Shown: positions 8,547 through 17,808 of the stretch, one piece after another | Layout: each line of letters opens with the position of its first letter | Numbering within the stretch: position 1 is the first letter of the stretch | Source: an uncultured Granulosicoccaceae bacterium | GTDB taxonomy: Bacteria; Pseudomonadota; Gammaproteobacteria; Granulosicoccales; Granulosicoccaceae | Direction of reading: 5' to 3' | Assembly: GCA_938005265.1 (NCBI GenBank) | Contig: CALLOA010000089.1 | Location: 1 to 38,794 of the forward strand | Length of the DNA stretch: 38,794 nt | Translations under genes and position numbers: made by a program | The notes under the pieces: generated by a model | The model's database searches: none | Told to the model about the DNA's origin: nothing | What the model saw: only the letters and a program-made list of their open reading frames with translations

Positions 8547-9143
8547 ATGACAAGTCCGCAAGCGACACTTACGGATGCAAGTATTGAGGCATCCACGCGT
8601 CGCTGGGTCAAACGCATGGTTGTCGATCTTGGTTTTTGCCCGTTTGCTGCCAGGGTGTTGAACCAGCCAGGTGCGCTACTGATAAATATTGTTCGTGGTA
8701 GTGAACGGCAACGCTTGCAATGGTTGCTGGAACGGTTGCACGAATTGCGAGTGGACCAGACTACCGAAACTGTTCTGATGGTGATGCCGGCGGACCTGGC
8801 CGCCTTTGAGGACTTTCTTGACTTCGCTTCACTTGCGGAAGCGGTATTGGAGAGCCACGGTTTCAGTGGCGAATTCCAGATAGCCACCTTTCATCCCGAC
8901 TACTGTTTTGCCGACAGTAGTAACGGGGCGGTTGGCGATGCCGCCAATTACACCAATCGCTCGCCTTATCCGGCTTTGCATATTCTGAGAGAGCAGAGCA
9001 TCAGTGACGCATTGGAAAATTTTGCAGATCCTGAAAAGATTCCGCAGCGTAACATTAGTTATGCGCGTAATATTGGCATTGAAAAGCTAGCACAGCGGCT
9101 GGAAAGTTGTTTTGATGATGATAGCCGGATAGCCAAGCCCTGA
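8547..9143 (+). CDS. DUF1415 family protein
   Basis: A 198-residue cytoplasmic protein. The parts that identify the family are KRMVVDLGFCPFA (about residues 22-34), ATFHPDYCFAD (about 111-121) and NYTNRSPYPALHILRE (about 133-148), all typical of this conserved but uncharacterised proteobacterial family. GAGG lies six bases before the ATG at 8547. It is followed by a DCC-type thiol protein on the same strand. No function should be assigned beyond the family name. Confidence 0.85.
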   Translation: MTSPQATLTDASIEASTRRWVKRMVVDLGFCPFAARVLNQPGALLINIVRGSERQRLQWLLERLHELRVDQTTETVLMVMPADLAAFEDFLDFASLAEAVLESHGFSGEFQIATFHPDYCFADSSNGAVGDAANYTNRSPYPALHILREQSISDALENFADPEKIPQRNISYARNIGIEKLAQRLESCFDDDSRIAKP

Positions 9144-9187
9144 TATTTTGAAAATTGGTTTCTGGAATCGTTGTTGAGGCCGTTGCT

Positions 9188-9216
9188 GGATCGTTTTTGG
9201 GATCGTTTTTGGGATC
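9188..9216. repeat. 12-bp tandem repeat, about 2.4 copies
   Basis: GGATCGTTTTTG occurs at 9188-9199 and 9200-9211, with the first five bases again at 9212-9216. It lies just before the preferred start of the DCC-family gene. If a TTG start at 9155 were used, it would encode GSFLGSFLGS. Confidence 0.85.
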
Positions 9217-9256
9217 AAATCCGAGAATGGTCCCTACACCTACTGCACAGGTTGCT

Positions 9257-9670
9257 ATGACCCAGTCTAAGGAAGATATTTATCTTGTTTATGACAAACA
9301 GTGTCCCGCTTGTGATAACTATTGTCAGGTAGTTCGCATCCGAGAGTCTGTGGGTAATCTCAAGATCGTTAATGCAAGGGATGATACCGCTCTGATGCAG
9401 GAGATCACAGCCGCCGGTTTGGATATTGATGACGGTATGGTGCTTAAGATGGGCGAGCAATTGTATTACGGTTCCGATGCAATACATGCTCTTGCTCTGA
9501 TTAGCAGCCGTTCCGGCACCTTCAACAGGATTAACTACTGGCTATTCAAGTCACGCCCTGTTGCACATGTGCTGTACCCGCTGCTGGCAGCGGGCCGTGG
9601 TTTGTTGTTGAAACTACTTCGCCGCAGCCGAATAAACAATTTAGAGAAAGAAGGGCGTGACCACTTCTAG
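9257..9670 (+). CDS. DCC family (DUF393) thiol-disulfide oxidoreductase-like protein
   Basis: From the ATG at 9257 the protein has 137 residues, the family size. The defining part lies near the N-terminus: YLVYDKQCPACDNYC, a thioredoxin-like CxxC motif in a shortened fold, in place of the more common YDGDCPFC. A basic C-terminal helix (LLKLLRRSRINN) ends it. The frame is open further upstream, with a TTG at 9155 and an ATG at 9227, but that extension is mostly translated 12-bp repeat and is not like the family, so I prefer 9257. It follows the DUF1415 gene by about 110 bp. Redox activity is inferred from the motif only. Confidence 0.75.
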   Translation: MTQSKEDIYLVYDKQCPACDNYCQVVRIRESVGNLKIVNARDDTALMQEITAAGLDIDDGMVLKMGEQLYYGSDAIHALALISSRSGTFNRINYWLFKSRPVAHVLYPLLAAGRGLLLKLLRRSRINNLEKEGRDHF

Positions 9671-9690
9671 CGAATCAGGCCGAGTTTAAT

Positions 9691-11358
9691 TTAGTGTGCC
9701 GGCGTATCGCGAGCTGACTCAAGAATAAGATCTGAGGCTTTTTCCCCGACCATAATTGTTGGGGCATTAGTGTTACCCGAGGTGATGTTTGGAAATATTG
9801 ATGCATCGGCTACTCTGAGTCCTTCAATACCGTGAACTTTCAGTTTGCTGTCCACCACTGATGTGCCCGCATCCGGACCCATCGCGCAAGTGCCGCAAGG
9901 GTGAAACACGGTATCACCACGATTGCGAAAATCATCCAGCAGTTCTTCATCGCTAGTCATGTCAGGTCCAGGATGGGTTTCCTTTTCAATCACTGCAGCC
10001 AGCGACGGGGTGGCCGCCAGCTCCCTCATCAGGTGGCAGCCGGCCAATACGTCGGCAACATCTTCATTGGTTGCCAGATAGTTGGGCTCGATTGAAGGTG
10101 CGACGGATACATCAGGGCTTTTAATATGCAGGCGGCCACGACTGCTGGGCCGGCATGGCTGGAAACTCAGTAGCAGACCCGACCAGGGGTCTGGATTCAT
10201 CAATGGCCTTTTATCAGCAGGGGATGTGGTGTAGCTGATAGGGTTGAAGTACAGCTGCATATTCGGGTGTTGCATGGAATCGCTGGTACGAACAAACCCG
10301 CCCGCCTGATTAACACTGAGTGATAAGTGACCACGTCGGGTCAATATATATTTAAGGCCCTCACGCAGTTTTCCATACCACGGATACAGGGCGTCGTTTA
10401 GCGTTGGTACACGTGTGCGGTAGTAGTAGTTGATACCGATGTGATCCTGAAGGTGTTCCCCCACATTCTTGTTAATCATCACTGTCTGCACTCCAGCTCC
10501 TTGGAGTACATCAGTAGCGCCTATGCCCGAGAGTTCCAGCAACTGCGGAGAATTGATTGCACCTGCGCTTAGTATGACTTCGCGCTTTGCTACCAGCGTT
10601 TGTGAAGAACCTTGCCTCGTATACGTAACGCCACGTGCTCGGACTCCGTCAAATTCGATTTTTTGCGCCAGAGCATGTGTGATGATTTGCAGGTTTTTTC
10701 GCTTTCTGGCCGGATCAAGATAGGCTGCCGCCGTTGACTCGCGTACACCGTTGCGAGTGGTAATCGCATAGATTCCCGTACCCTCCATCGCACCACCGTT
10801 AAAATCATCGGTGACATTAAAGCCATGTTCCTGCGCCGCTTGTAACCACGTTTGGCACAGTGGATGTACCTGGGAATCTGTGCGTGAAACCTTTAATGGG
10901 CCGCGGCCCAGGTTGGCCGCTTTATCCGATTCATGATCAAAATCACTGTCAACAGATTTGGCGAAGTAGGGCACAACGCTTTGGTAGTCCCAGCCGGGGT
11001 TGCCGTGATTCGCCCAGTCATCGAAATCGCGTTGTGCGCCACGCACATACACCATGGCATTGATTGAACTTGAACCACCCAGTACTTTGCCCCTGGGCCA
11101 GTAACTGCAGCGGCCGTTTAGCGCTGTATTTTTCTCGGTTGTGTACTTCCAGTTAACCCGTTCATCAAAATATGTCTTGCCGTAGCCGATGGGTAGCTTT
11201 ATCCAGAAACGGCGGTCGGAGCCACCCGCTTCAAGCAGGGTCACGTGGTATTTGCCGTTTTCGCTCAAGCGGTTGGCCAGCACGCAACCAGCTGAGCCAG
11301 CACCGACGACGATGTAGTCTGTAGTAGCTGCAGGCAGAGAGTTGTCAGTTTGATTCAT
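9691..11358 (-). CDS. GMC-family FAD-dependent alcohol/choline dehydrogenase
   Basis: 555 residues, the length of BetA and AlkJ enzymes. The FAD site YIVVGAGSAGCVLANRL is at residues 15-31, then RGKVLGGSSSINAMVYVRG (GMC signature 1) and GAINSPQLLELSGIG (signature 2). The C-terminal FHPCGTCAMG contains the catalytic His, followed by SGNTNAPTIM with the second active-site residue, an Asn. It oxidises an alcohol; the substrate could be choline, an aliphatic alcohol or polyethylene glycol. Its ATG overlaps the stop of the acyltransferase gene by four bases (ATGA), so translation is probably coupled. Confidence 0.88.
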   Translation of the reverse strand: MNQTDNSLPAATTDYIVVGAGSAGCVLANRLSENGKYHVTLLEAGGSDRRFWIKLPIGYGKTYFDERVNWKYTTEKNTALNGRCSYWPRGKVLGGSSSINAMVYVRGAQRDFDDWANHGNPGWDYQSVVPYFAKSVDSDFDHESDKAANLGRGPLKVSRTDSQVHPLCQTWLQAAQEHGFNVTDDFNGGAMEGTGIYAITTRNGVRESTAAAYLDPARKRKNLQIITHALAQKIEFDGVRARGVTYTRQGSSQTLVAKREVILSAGAINSPQLLELSGIGATDVLQGAGVQTVMINKNVGEHLQDHIGINYYYRTRVPTLNDALYPWYGKLREGLKYILTRRGHLSLSVNQAGGFVRTSDSMQHPNMQLYFNPISYTTSPADKRPLMNPDPWSGLLLSFQPCRPSSRGRLHIKSPDVSVAPSIEPNYLATNEDVADVLAGCHLMRELAATPSLAAVIEKETHPGPDMTSDEELLDDFRNRGDTVFHPCGTCAMGPDAGTSVVDSKLKVHGIEGLRVADASIFPNITSGNTNAPTIMVGEKASDLILESARDTPAH

Positions 11359-12821
11359 GAGGCTTTTACCAGATGTTCAATGGATGCTGCGTAGAATTCC
11401 AGTAGCGTTTGTTCATCGCGATTAGCCTGGTAGAAACCATCAGATTCACTTAATACATGGCGTAGTGTCAACATTCTCAGTCCGACTGTGACGGCGTAAT
11501 CGAGACTGCCTCGAGGAATGTAGACGTGAGCGCCATGGGTGCGCAGCTTTTCTATTAGTTCCGACACCCGTATTTTGATATCGATTTCACTGATCTTTGC
11601 CTCTTCTGATGCCGCGAATATGGTTGCTACCAGGGCAACAGGCAGGATAGGAATAATTCGGCCGATGCGTTCCATCAGCTCTTCAGCCAAGGCTTCAACG
11701 CCCGCATGGAATTGCGGCTCATCGGTTTCGCCTGTTTGTGTCAACGCCATGCTTTGTTGCCATTCCTTTAGAGAAAGCGGCGTGCCGAAATTGACACAGG
11801 CATAGCCAAAGCGGTACCAGCGTCCGGTAATGGCAAGCCAGAGATTATGGCCAAGAAATCCAATAAACTTGCGCAGTGTAAAAAAAGTACCGCGACGCGC
11901 TTTGGAGCGATCAAGCAGGCGCAGCAATGTGCGATCTTCCAACACGCGATCATAGTTGATACCAACCGGAATAAACACGATGTCATGGCTGGATTGGGAA
12001 TCGGCCGGCTGTTGAATAATATCGCCTGGCACTGAGCCCGTATCCATCAGACGGTGCCGTGTCAGATAGCCCAGCAGGCCCAGCTTTGCTGCCCCGAGTT
12101 TCCCGTCGCGGCTCAGTTTGCCTTCTGGAAAAACGGCTTGAGGTACACCGCCCTCGGCGGCCATTTGCACGTAACACTGCAGCACGCGCCTGTACAAAGG
12201 GTCGCCCGAATCACGGCGCACAAAGTAACCGCCCATGGAGCGAATAAGTTGCTGTAACGGCCAGACCCTTGCCCATTCACCGACAGCATAGGACAGGGCG
12301 GTTTTTTCAGCCGCAAGATAGGTAGCCAGAATGTAATCCATATTGCTGCGGTGGTTCATCACGAATACCACGCTGCTGTTTGCATCCAGTTTGGCCAGGG
12401 CTGCATCGTCAGCAAACCCAAGTCTGACACGATACAGAATATGCACGATTCGACGTGCCAGCCAATAAGCCCATTTGAAATACAGCCAGGCGTTGAAGGC
12501 CGGTACTATTTCACGGGCATAATCGCGTATTTGCAGCATCGCTACATCGCGCGGTATGTTCTCTTTTTGCGCCAGCAGCTCAACTTCCTGCAAAATTTCC
12601 GGGTGATAGACGAGGCGATCAATCAGTACCTCACGCTTAGTGAGTTTGAACGATGGCAAGGCCAGTGCAAGGCGCGAATTCACCTCGTCAATGACGCGAT
12701 TGGCGCGGCGTCGCATCAGCATTCGTACTGGCGGCAATAAAAAGTACTGAAGCAGGGCAACGAAGGCCAGGGCACCTATCAGCAATGCCAGCCAAACTGG
12801 AATTTCCAGTGTGTTGTTCAT
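11355..12821 (-). CDS. PlsB/PlsC-like glycerophosphate acyltransferase
   Basis: A 488-residue membrane protein with an N-terminal helix (about residues 8-29). The acyltransferase blocks are NHRSNMD with His157 and Asp162 (HX4D), GGYFVRRDSGDPLY, and VFPEG (about 230-234), which binds the glycerophosphate. GYFVRR...LY and the length point to the PlsB-type glycerol-3-phosphate acyltransferase side rather than to the roughly 240-residue PlsC. It probably works in phospholipid synthesis at the inner membrane. It starts seven bases after the TOPRIM gene and overlaps the GMC gene, so the three form one unit. In E. coli plsC also lies beside parC, so lipid acyltransferase and topoisomerase IV genes may be old neighbours. 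Confidence 0.8.
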   Translation of the reverse strand: MNNTLEIPVWLALLIGALAFVALLQYFLLPPVRMLMRRRANRVIDEVNSRLALALPSFKLTKREVLIDRLVYHPEILQEVELLAQKENIPRDVAMLQIRDYAREIVPAFNAWLYFKWAYWLARRIVHILYRVRLGFADDAALAKLDANSSVVFVMNHRSNMDYILATYLAAEKTALSYAVGEWARVWPLQQLIRSMGGYFVRRDSGDPLYRRVLQCYVQMAAEGGVPQAVFPEGKLSRDGKLGAAKLGLLGYLTRHRLMDTGSVPGDIIQQPADSQSSHDIVFIPVGINYDRVLEDRTLLRLLDRSKARRGTFFTLRKFIGFLGHNLWLAITGRWYRFGYACVNFGTPLSLKEWQQSMALTQTGETDEPQFHAGVEALAEELMERIGRIIPILPVALVATIFAASEEAKISEIDIKIRVSELIEKLRTHGAHVYIPRGSLDYAVTVGLRMLTLRHVLSESDGFYQANRDEQTLLEFYAASIEHLVKAS

Positions 12822-12828
12822 GCGTCTG

Positions 12829-13572
12829 TCATGGTGGCGTTGTTGGCTCCGGGTTCAGGCAGAGGCTGCGCTCGTTTGAGTGTACAGGGTAGGCAAGCAG
12901 GGTTGCCAATTCTGCCGGGTTGAAGGCGGCCAGTCCTTTGTAGTGAGTGATGCCCGAACGGGCCGCATTGCGGTTGGCAAGCCACTGTTGCACCTCGGCT
13001 GCTGTGTCGAGGTAGCAGGACTTTGTTGCAGAGCCGGTTGCCGAATTTGTTGCCGATCTGGTTGCGGAGTCGGGTGCGGGGTCGTTGTTCGACTGCGAAT
13101 TGCCATCGACGCGTGCCAATGGTGTTCGAAACAGATGCAGGCTGTGTGTATCGATCCAGCTACTCAGGTACTTTCTGAATAGTGAGATCAACAGCATAGC
13201 AGCGTGCCGGCCGTCAACGTCCGGATCGGGCACAATGACGATTTGCTCGTAATCACTTGTGCCTGATCCCTCGCCAAGCAACTCCATAAGCGCTGAGCAT
13301 TGCTCGTGCTGTAACAATCTGGCGGGGCTTGCGGTTTCCGGATTCGGGATTTTACCTTGCATCATGAAAATGCCCTGACGTTGCTTGTCGCGTACCTGAT
13401 CCAGAGCGTCAGCGGCTGATTTTCCTTCCGCAATAAGCAACTCAATGCCTGTCCCGTGCCTGCCGCCATACCTGCCTGACCCGGTGCTGGACTCGGCAAG
13501 CGGGCTGGCTGCCGATTTGTCGGCAAGGCGACCCGTCGCGTATGTCGCCGGTTTCAGAAATGCTGTGCTCAT
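12829..13572 (-). CDS. Stand-alone TOPRIM-domain protein of the GyrB/ParE type
   Basis: 247 residues from the ATG at 13572; a TTG at 13626 would add 18. It aligns only with the C-terminal TOPRIM half of GyrB/ParE: ELLIAEGKSAADA matches the VEGDSAGG block and carries the metal/acid Glu49; the QGKIPN motif matches KGKILN; PDPDVDGRHAAMLL holds Asp116, Asp118 and Asp120 of the DxDxD site; HYKGLAAFNPAEL matches the RYKGLGEMNP block. The GHKL ATPase and transducer domains are absent. A low-complexity (SATx)4 insert, made of four 12-bp repeats, sits before the KGL block. The frame is intact. It heads an operon with an acyltransferase and lies 1.9 kb from parC. It may modulate topoisomerase IV or gyrase, act in another DNA role, or be a decaying ParE copy. 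I know no name for this architecture. Confidence 0.75.
   Translation of the reverse strand: MSTAFLKPATYATGRLADKSAASPLAESSTGSGRYGGRHGTGIELLIAEGKSAADALDQVRDKQRQGIFMMQGKIPNPETASPARLLQHEQCSALMELLGEGSGTSDYEQIVIVPDPDVDGRHAAMLLISLFRKYLSSWIDTHSLHLFRTPLARVDGNSQSNNDPAPDSATRSATNSATGSATKSCYLDTAAEVQQWLANRNAARSGITHYKGLAAFNPAELATLLAYPVHSNERSLCLNPEPTTPP
13021..13068. repeat. 12-bp in-frame minisatellite, four copies
   Basis: Four consecutive 12-bp units share the core GTTGC. On the minus strand they encode Ser-Ala-Thr-Arg/Asn/Gly/Lys inside the TOPRIM protein. Copy number could change without a frameshift. Confidence 0.75.
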
Positions 13573-13729
13573 GGTATTGGCCAGTATAGGGTATAACAGC
13601 GAGCTGGCTGCATAGCGCGGTGTCAAAGGCTACAATTACACCATCACCTGCAGCCTGCGGAGCCCGATTTTTATTGTGGTTGTTGATTGGCGGCTGATAC
13701 GACCTTACCTCAACCGGGATTCTTGGCTG

Positions 13730-15394
13730 ATGACAACGCTAACTCGACTTGCCGCCTGGCAGTCGCTACAACAGCACCATGAGCAGATTGCTGATGCGCA
13801 GATGAAAGATATGTTCGGCGCTGACCCTGACCGTTTCAACAAGTTTTCTCTGTCAGCCGCCGGTATTTTCCTTGATTACTCTAAAAACCGCATCGACGAG
13901 AGCACCATTCCTCTGCTGCTCGGGCTGGCGCGCGAACGTGGTCTGCAGGAATCAATTGCAGCAATGTTTCAGGGTGACGCCATCAATTCTACTGAGGGGC
14001 GCTCGGTTTTGCACACCGCATTGCGTAACCGGAGTGAGCGGCCTGTCATGGTTGAAGGTAGTGATGTGATGCCGGAAGTCCGTTCAGTACTGGCACGTAT
14101 GCGCAGTTTCTCTGATTCGGTGCGCGAAAGTACCTGGCGTGGCTGTAACGGGGATGCCATTACTGACATTGTCAATATTGGCATTGGTGGTTCTGATCTG
14201 GGGCCGCTGATGGTCACGGAAGCTCTTGATCGCTACTCTCATCCTCGCTTGAAGATGCATTTCGTATCCAATGTCGACGGTAGTCATATTGTCAGTACAC
14301 TGGACAAGCTGGAGGCCGAAACCACACTTTTTATCATTGCATCCAAAACCTTTACGACTCAGGAAACGCTAGCCAACGCCCATACGGCAAGGCAGTGGTT
14401 TGTCGACCAGACTGGCAAAGCTGACGGTATTCCCAAGCATTTTGTTGCGCTTTCCACAAACCGTTCCGAAGTTGAAGCGTTTGGCATTGATGCGGCCAAT
14501 ATGTTCGAATTCTGGGATTGGGTGGGCGGACGTTATTCGCTGTGGTCGGCTATTGGCCTATCCATAGCGCTGGCTGTTGGTATGGATCGATTTGAGGAGC
14601 TGTTGTCTGGTGCTCATGCCATGGATGAACACTTTATGACTGCACCGATGGAGGCCAATATGCCAGTGATACTTGCGCTGTTGACTGTGTGGTATAACAA
14701 TTTTTTTGGTGCAAACAGCCACCTGATTGCGCCTTATGATCAGTATTTGCACCGTTTCCCGGCATATCTTCAGCAGCTAACCATGGAAAGTAACGGGAAA
14801 TCTGTAACGCGTGACGGTGAGGCTGTTGACTATGCTACAGGACCGATCGTCTGGGGCGAGCCAGGCACCAATGGCCAGCATGCCTACTTTCAGCTGGTGC
14901 ATCAGGGTACCCATCTGATTCCGGCAGATTTCATCGTGCCTCTTGAAAGCCTCAATCCGGTGGGTGATCATCATGCCATGCTGTTGGCGAACTGTTTTGC
15001 CCAGACTGAAGCACTAATGCGCGGTAAAACCGCGGAAGAATTGGCGATTGAGATGAAACAGCAGGGTGCTTCTGACGCCGAGATTGCACGCCTGCGAGGT
15101 CATAAAACCTTTGCGGGTAACCGGCCCACCAATACTCTGGTTCTCGGGACGGTTGATGCTGCGTCTCTGGGCGCACTGATTGCCCTGTATGAGCATAAAG
15201 TATTCGCCGAATCTGTTGTGTGGGGTATCAATGCATTCGATCAGTGGGGAGTTGAGCTCGGCAAGCAGCTGGCAAAAACTATCTATGCTGAAATCGGCGC
15301 AGCACAGCACCTGACTCAGCACTCGACCGGGCATGACGCGTCAACCAACGGGCTAATTAACATGGCTATCAAGCGTCGCACGCTGGTGTCCTGA
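13730..15394 (+). CDS. pgi: Glucose-6-phosphate isomerase
   Basis: 554 residues from the ATG at 13730, against 549 in E. coli. I chose this start because [16 protein letters not shown] lines up with the E. coli N-terminus and GGGA lies about nine bases upstream; a GTG at 13676 would add 18 unmatched residues. Blocks [36 protein letters not shown] and [14 protein letters not shown] are those of phosphoglucose isomerase. It interconverts glucose-6-phosphate and fructose-6-phosphate in the cytoplasm. It is followed by parC on the same strand after 113 bp, and transcribed away from the TOPRIM gene. Confidence 0.97.
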   Translation: MTTLTRLAAWQSLQQHHEQIADAQMKDMFGADPDRFNKFSLSAAGIFLDYSKNRIDESTIPLLLGLARERGLQESIAAMFQGDAINSTEGRSVLHTALRNRSERPVMVEGSDVMPEVRSVLARMRSFSDSVRESTWRGCNGDAITDIVNIGIGGSDLGPLMVTEALDRYSHPRLKMHFVSNVDGSHIVSTLDKLEAETTLFIIASKTFTTQETLANAHTARQWFVDQTGKADGIPKHFVALSTNRSEVEAFGIDAANMFEFWDWVGGRYSLWSAIGLSIALAVGMDRFEELLSGAHAMDEHFMTAPMEANMPVILALLTVWYNNFFGANSHLIAPYDQYLHRFPAYLQQLTMESNGKSVTRDGEAVDYATGPIVWGEPGTNGQHAYFQLVHQGTHLIPADFIVPLESLNPVGDHHAMLLANCFAQTEALMRGKTAEELAIEMKQQGASDAEIARLRGHKTFAGNRPTNTLVLGTVDAASLGALIALYEHKVFAESVVWGINAFDQWGVELGKQLAKTIYAEIGAAQHLTQHSTGHDASTNGLINMAIKRRTLVS

Positions 15395-15507
15395 CAAGAC
15401 CCGAAAGCGCTAAATGGTTTTGTTCTCCAACATAACCGCAACAATAATATCTATTACTGCAGCTGCTAACGCTGCTGACACTACCGGAACTACAGGAATC
15501 AATAACA

Positions 15508-17757
15508 TTGGCCAGTGACGAAATAACACTTGATGACAACATCGAGGAGCTGCCGCTAAGCGTCTACACCGAGAAAGCCTATCTGGACTACTCGATGTAC
15601 GTGATTCTTGATCGTGCTTTGCCGCACATCAGTGATGGCTTGAAACCAGTGCAGCGTCGCATCGTGTATGCGATGTCCGAGTTGGGTCTGTCAGCTGCAT
15701 CGAAGCACAAAAAATCTGCGCGCACCGTCGGCGATGTTCTGGGTAAGTATCACCCGCATGGTGACAGTGCCTGCTATGAAGCCATGGTGTTGATGGCGCA
15801 GCCCTTTACCTACCGATACCCGCTGATCGACGGGCAGGGCAATTGGGGTTCGCAAGATGATCCGAAATCTTTCGCAGCGATGCGTTACACGGAATCAAAG
15901 TTGACACGATTTTCCAAAACGCTGTTGCAGGAGTTGGAGCAGGGCACGGTTGAATGGGTGGCAAATTTTGATGGTACGCTGAATGAGCCATCGTTGTTGC
16001 CGTCACGACTGCCGCACATTTTACTGAACACAACCACCGGAATCGCGGTGGGTATGGCGACAGATATTCCGCCACACAATCTTCGGGAAGTCGGTGCTGC
16101 TTGCATTCATTTGCTCGAAAAACCCAAAGCTACGATCGCGGATCTTCTGCAATACGTGAAGGGGCCGGATTACCCCACAGCTGCCGAGATTATCTCGTCT
16201 GCAGAGGAAATTGCCGGTATTTATGAGAATGGCAATGGATCGGTCCGGATGCGGGCGGTTTATAAAAAGGAAGGTACTGACATTATTGTTTCCGAATTAC
16301 CCTATCAGGTATCGGGCTCCAAAGTACTGGAACAAATCGCTCAACAAATGCTGGCTAAAAAGCTGCCAATGATAGAAGACTTGCGGGATGAGTCCGACCA
16401 TGAGCATCCGACACGTCTTGTTATTACACCGCGCAGCAACCGCGTCAAAATTGATGAAATCATGCAGCACCTGTTTGCCACGACTGATCTGGAGCGCACT
16501 TATCGCGTCAACATGAACATGATCGGTCTTAACGGTCGGCCACAGGTCAAGAATCTTCGAGTGATTCTGAAAGAATGGCTTGAGTATCGTCTTGAAACTG
16601 TGCGGCGACGCCTGCAGTGGCGCCTCGACAAAGTCGAGAAGCGACTGCACATTCTTGCAGGGCTTCTGGTTGCTTATCTGAATATCGATGAAGTCATTGA
16701 AATAATACGCAACAACGATGAACCCAAGCCGGTACTGATGAAGCGATTCAAGATATCGGATGTTCAGGCTGAAGCGATACTTGAGTTGAAGCTACGCCAT
16801 CTGGCGCAGCTGGAAGAAATGAAAATCCGGGATGAGCAGGATGCGCTTATTGAAGAACGCGACGGACTACAGGCTACATTGGGTTCTGAACGGCGTATGA
16901 AAACGCTGGTAAAAAAGGAGCTGAAAGAGGACATCGAAACTTATGGTGACGAAAGGCGTTCACCCATAGTGGCGAGGGCTGCCGCGCAGGCGATAGCGGC
17001 GTCTGATCTCATGCCCAGTGAACCGGTAACCGTTATCTTGTCTGAACGTGGATGGGTGCGTGCTGCCAAAGGCTTTGATGTTGATCCAAGCGCCTTGCAC
17101 TACAAGGCCGGTGATGGTTTCCAGAGTTCAGCGCAGGGCCGTACTAATGGTACTGCAATGTTCCTTGATTCTACCGGCCGGGTTTACTGTGTGCCGGCAC
17201 ACGGTTTTCCATCAGCACGAGGCTTGGGTGAGCCAATAAGTGGTCGACTCAAGCCACCTGATGGCGCGAATTTTATCAGTGTCATTATGGGGTCTGATGA
17301 AGAGCGCTATCTGTTTTCAACCACTGCAGGTTTTGGTTTTATTACCCAGCTCGGCAATTTACAGAGTCGTAACAAGGCTGGTAAGGCTTGTATCAGTGTG
17401 CCTGCGGGTGCAGGCGTTTTACCTGCAGCAGCTTTGAAGGACCCTGCTACCGATCTTGTTGCGGCAGTCAGTAATACGGGAAGTTTGCTGGTATTTCCAG
17501 TCAATGAATTACCGGAGATGGCGCGTGGCAAAGGCAACAAGATATTCGGGATTCCCGGTAAAAAATTCAAGGAAGGCGAGGAATATATGGTTGCAGTGAT
17601 GGTGGTGCCGCAAGGTGGTAAGCTCAAAGTGCATAGTGGCAAACGTCATACCGTTATTAAATATCGTGAACTTGATGCCTATGCCGGTAGCCGTGGTCAG
17701 CGTGGTCGAAAATTGCCGCGTGGCTTCCAGACTGTCCAGAAAATCGAACTGGAATGA
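15508..17757 (+). CDS. parC: DNA topoisomerase IV subunit A
   Basis: 749 residues, against 752 in E. coli, and similar along the whole length. The catalytic Tyr127 lies in AAMRYTES. The quinolone-determining stretch [14 protein letters not shown] has Ser87 and Glu91, the sensitive form at E. coli positions 80 and 84. The coiled-coil gate and a C-terminal beta-pinwheel follow. The start is TTG at 15508 with AGGAA about ten bases before it; no ATG fits. ParC unlinks daughter chromosomes with ParE, which is not encoded in this window. The only type IIA B-subunit-like gene here is the ATPase-less TOPRIM protein 1.9 kb upstream on the other strand. Confidence 0.97.
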   Translation: MASDEITLDDNIEELPLSVYTEKAYLDYSMYVILDRALPHISDGLKPVQRRIVYAMSELGLSAASKHKKSARTVGDVLGKYHPHGDSACYEAMVLMAQPFTYRYPLIDGQGNWGSQDDPKSFAAMRYTESKLTRFSKTLLQELEQGTVEWVANFDGTLNEPSLLPSRLPHILLNTTTGIAVGMATDIPPHNLREVGAACIHLLEKPKATIADLLQYVKGPDYPTAAEIISSAEEIAGIYENGNGSVRMRAVYKKEGTDIIVSELPYQVSGSKVLEQIAQQMLAKKLPMIEDLRDESDHEHPTRLVITPRSNRVKIDEIMQHLFATTDLERTYRVNMNMIGLNGRPQVKNLRVILKEWLEYRLETVRRRLQWRLDKVEKRLHILAGLLVAYLNIDEVIEIIRNNDEPKPVLMKRFKISDVQAEAILELKLRHLAQLEEMKIRDEQDALIEERDGLQATLGSERRMKTLVKKELKEDIETYGDERRSPIVARAAAQAIAASDLMPSEPVTVILSERGWVRAAKGFDVDPSALHYKAGDGFQSSAQGRTNGTAMFLDSTGRVYCVPAHGFPSARGLGEPISGRLKPPDGANFISVIMGSDEERYLFSTTAGFGFITQLGNLQSRNKAGKACISVPAGAGVLPAAALKDPATDLVAAVSNTGSLLVFPVNELPEMARGKGNKIFGIPGKKFKEGEEYMVAVMVVPQGGKLKVHSGKRHTVIKYRELDAYAGSRGQRGRKLPRGFQTVQKIELE

Positions 17758-17808
17758 GGTTGCGTTTGCGTAAATATGTTGGGCGCACTCATCCTTGGGG
17801 TTGATCAG

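Noticed and set aside
13621..13626. TTGACA on the minus strand upstream of the TOPRIM gene as a -35 box
   Set aside because: The nearest -10-like sequences are 24 and 32 bp away, outside the usual 16-18 bp; TATACT would leave only 10 bases before the ATG.
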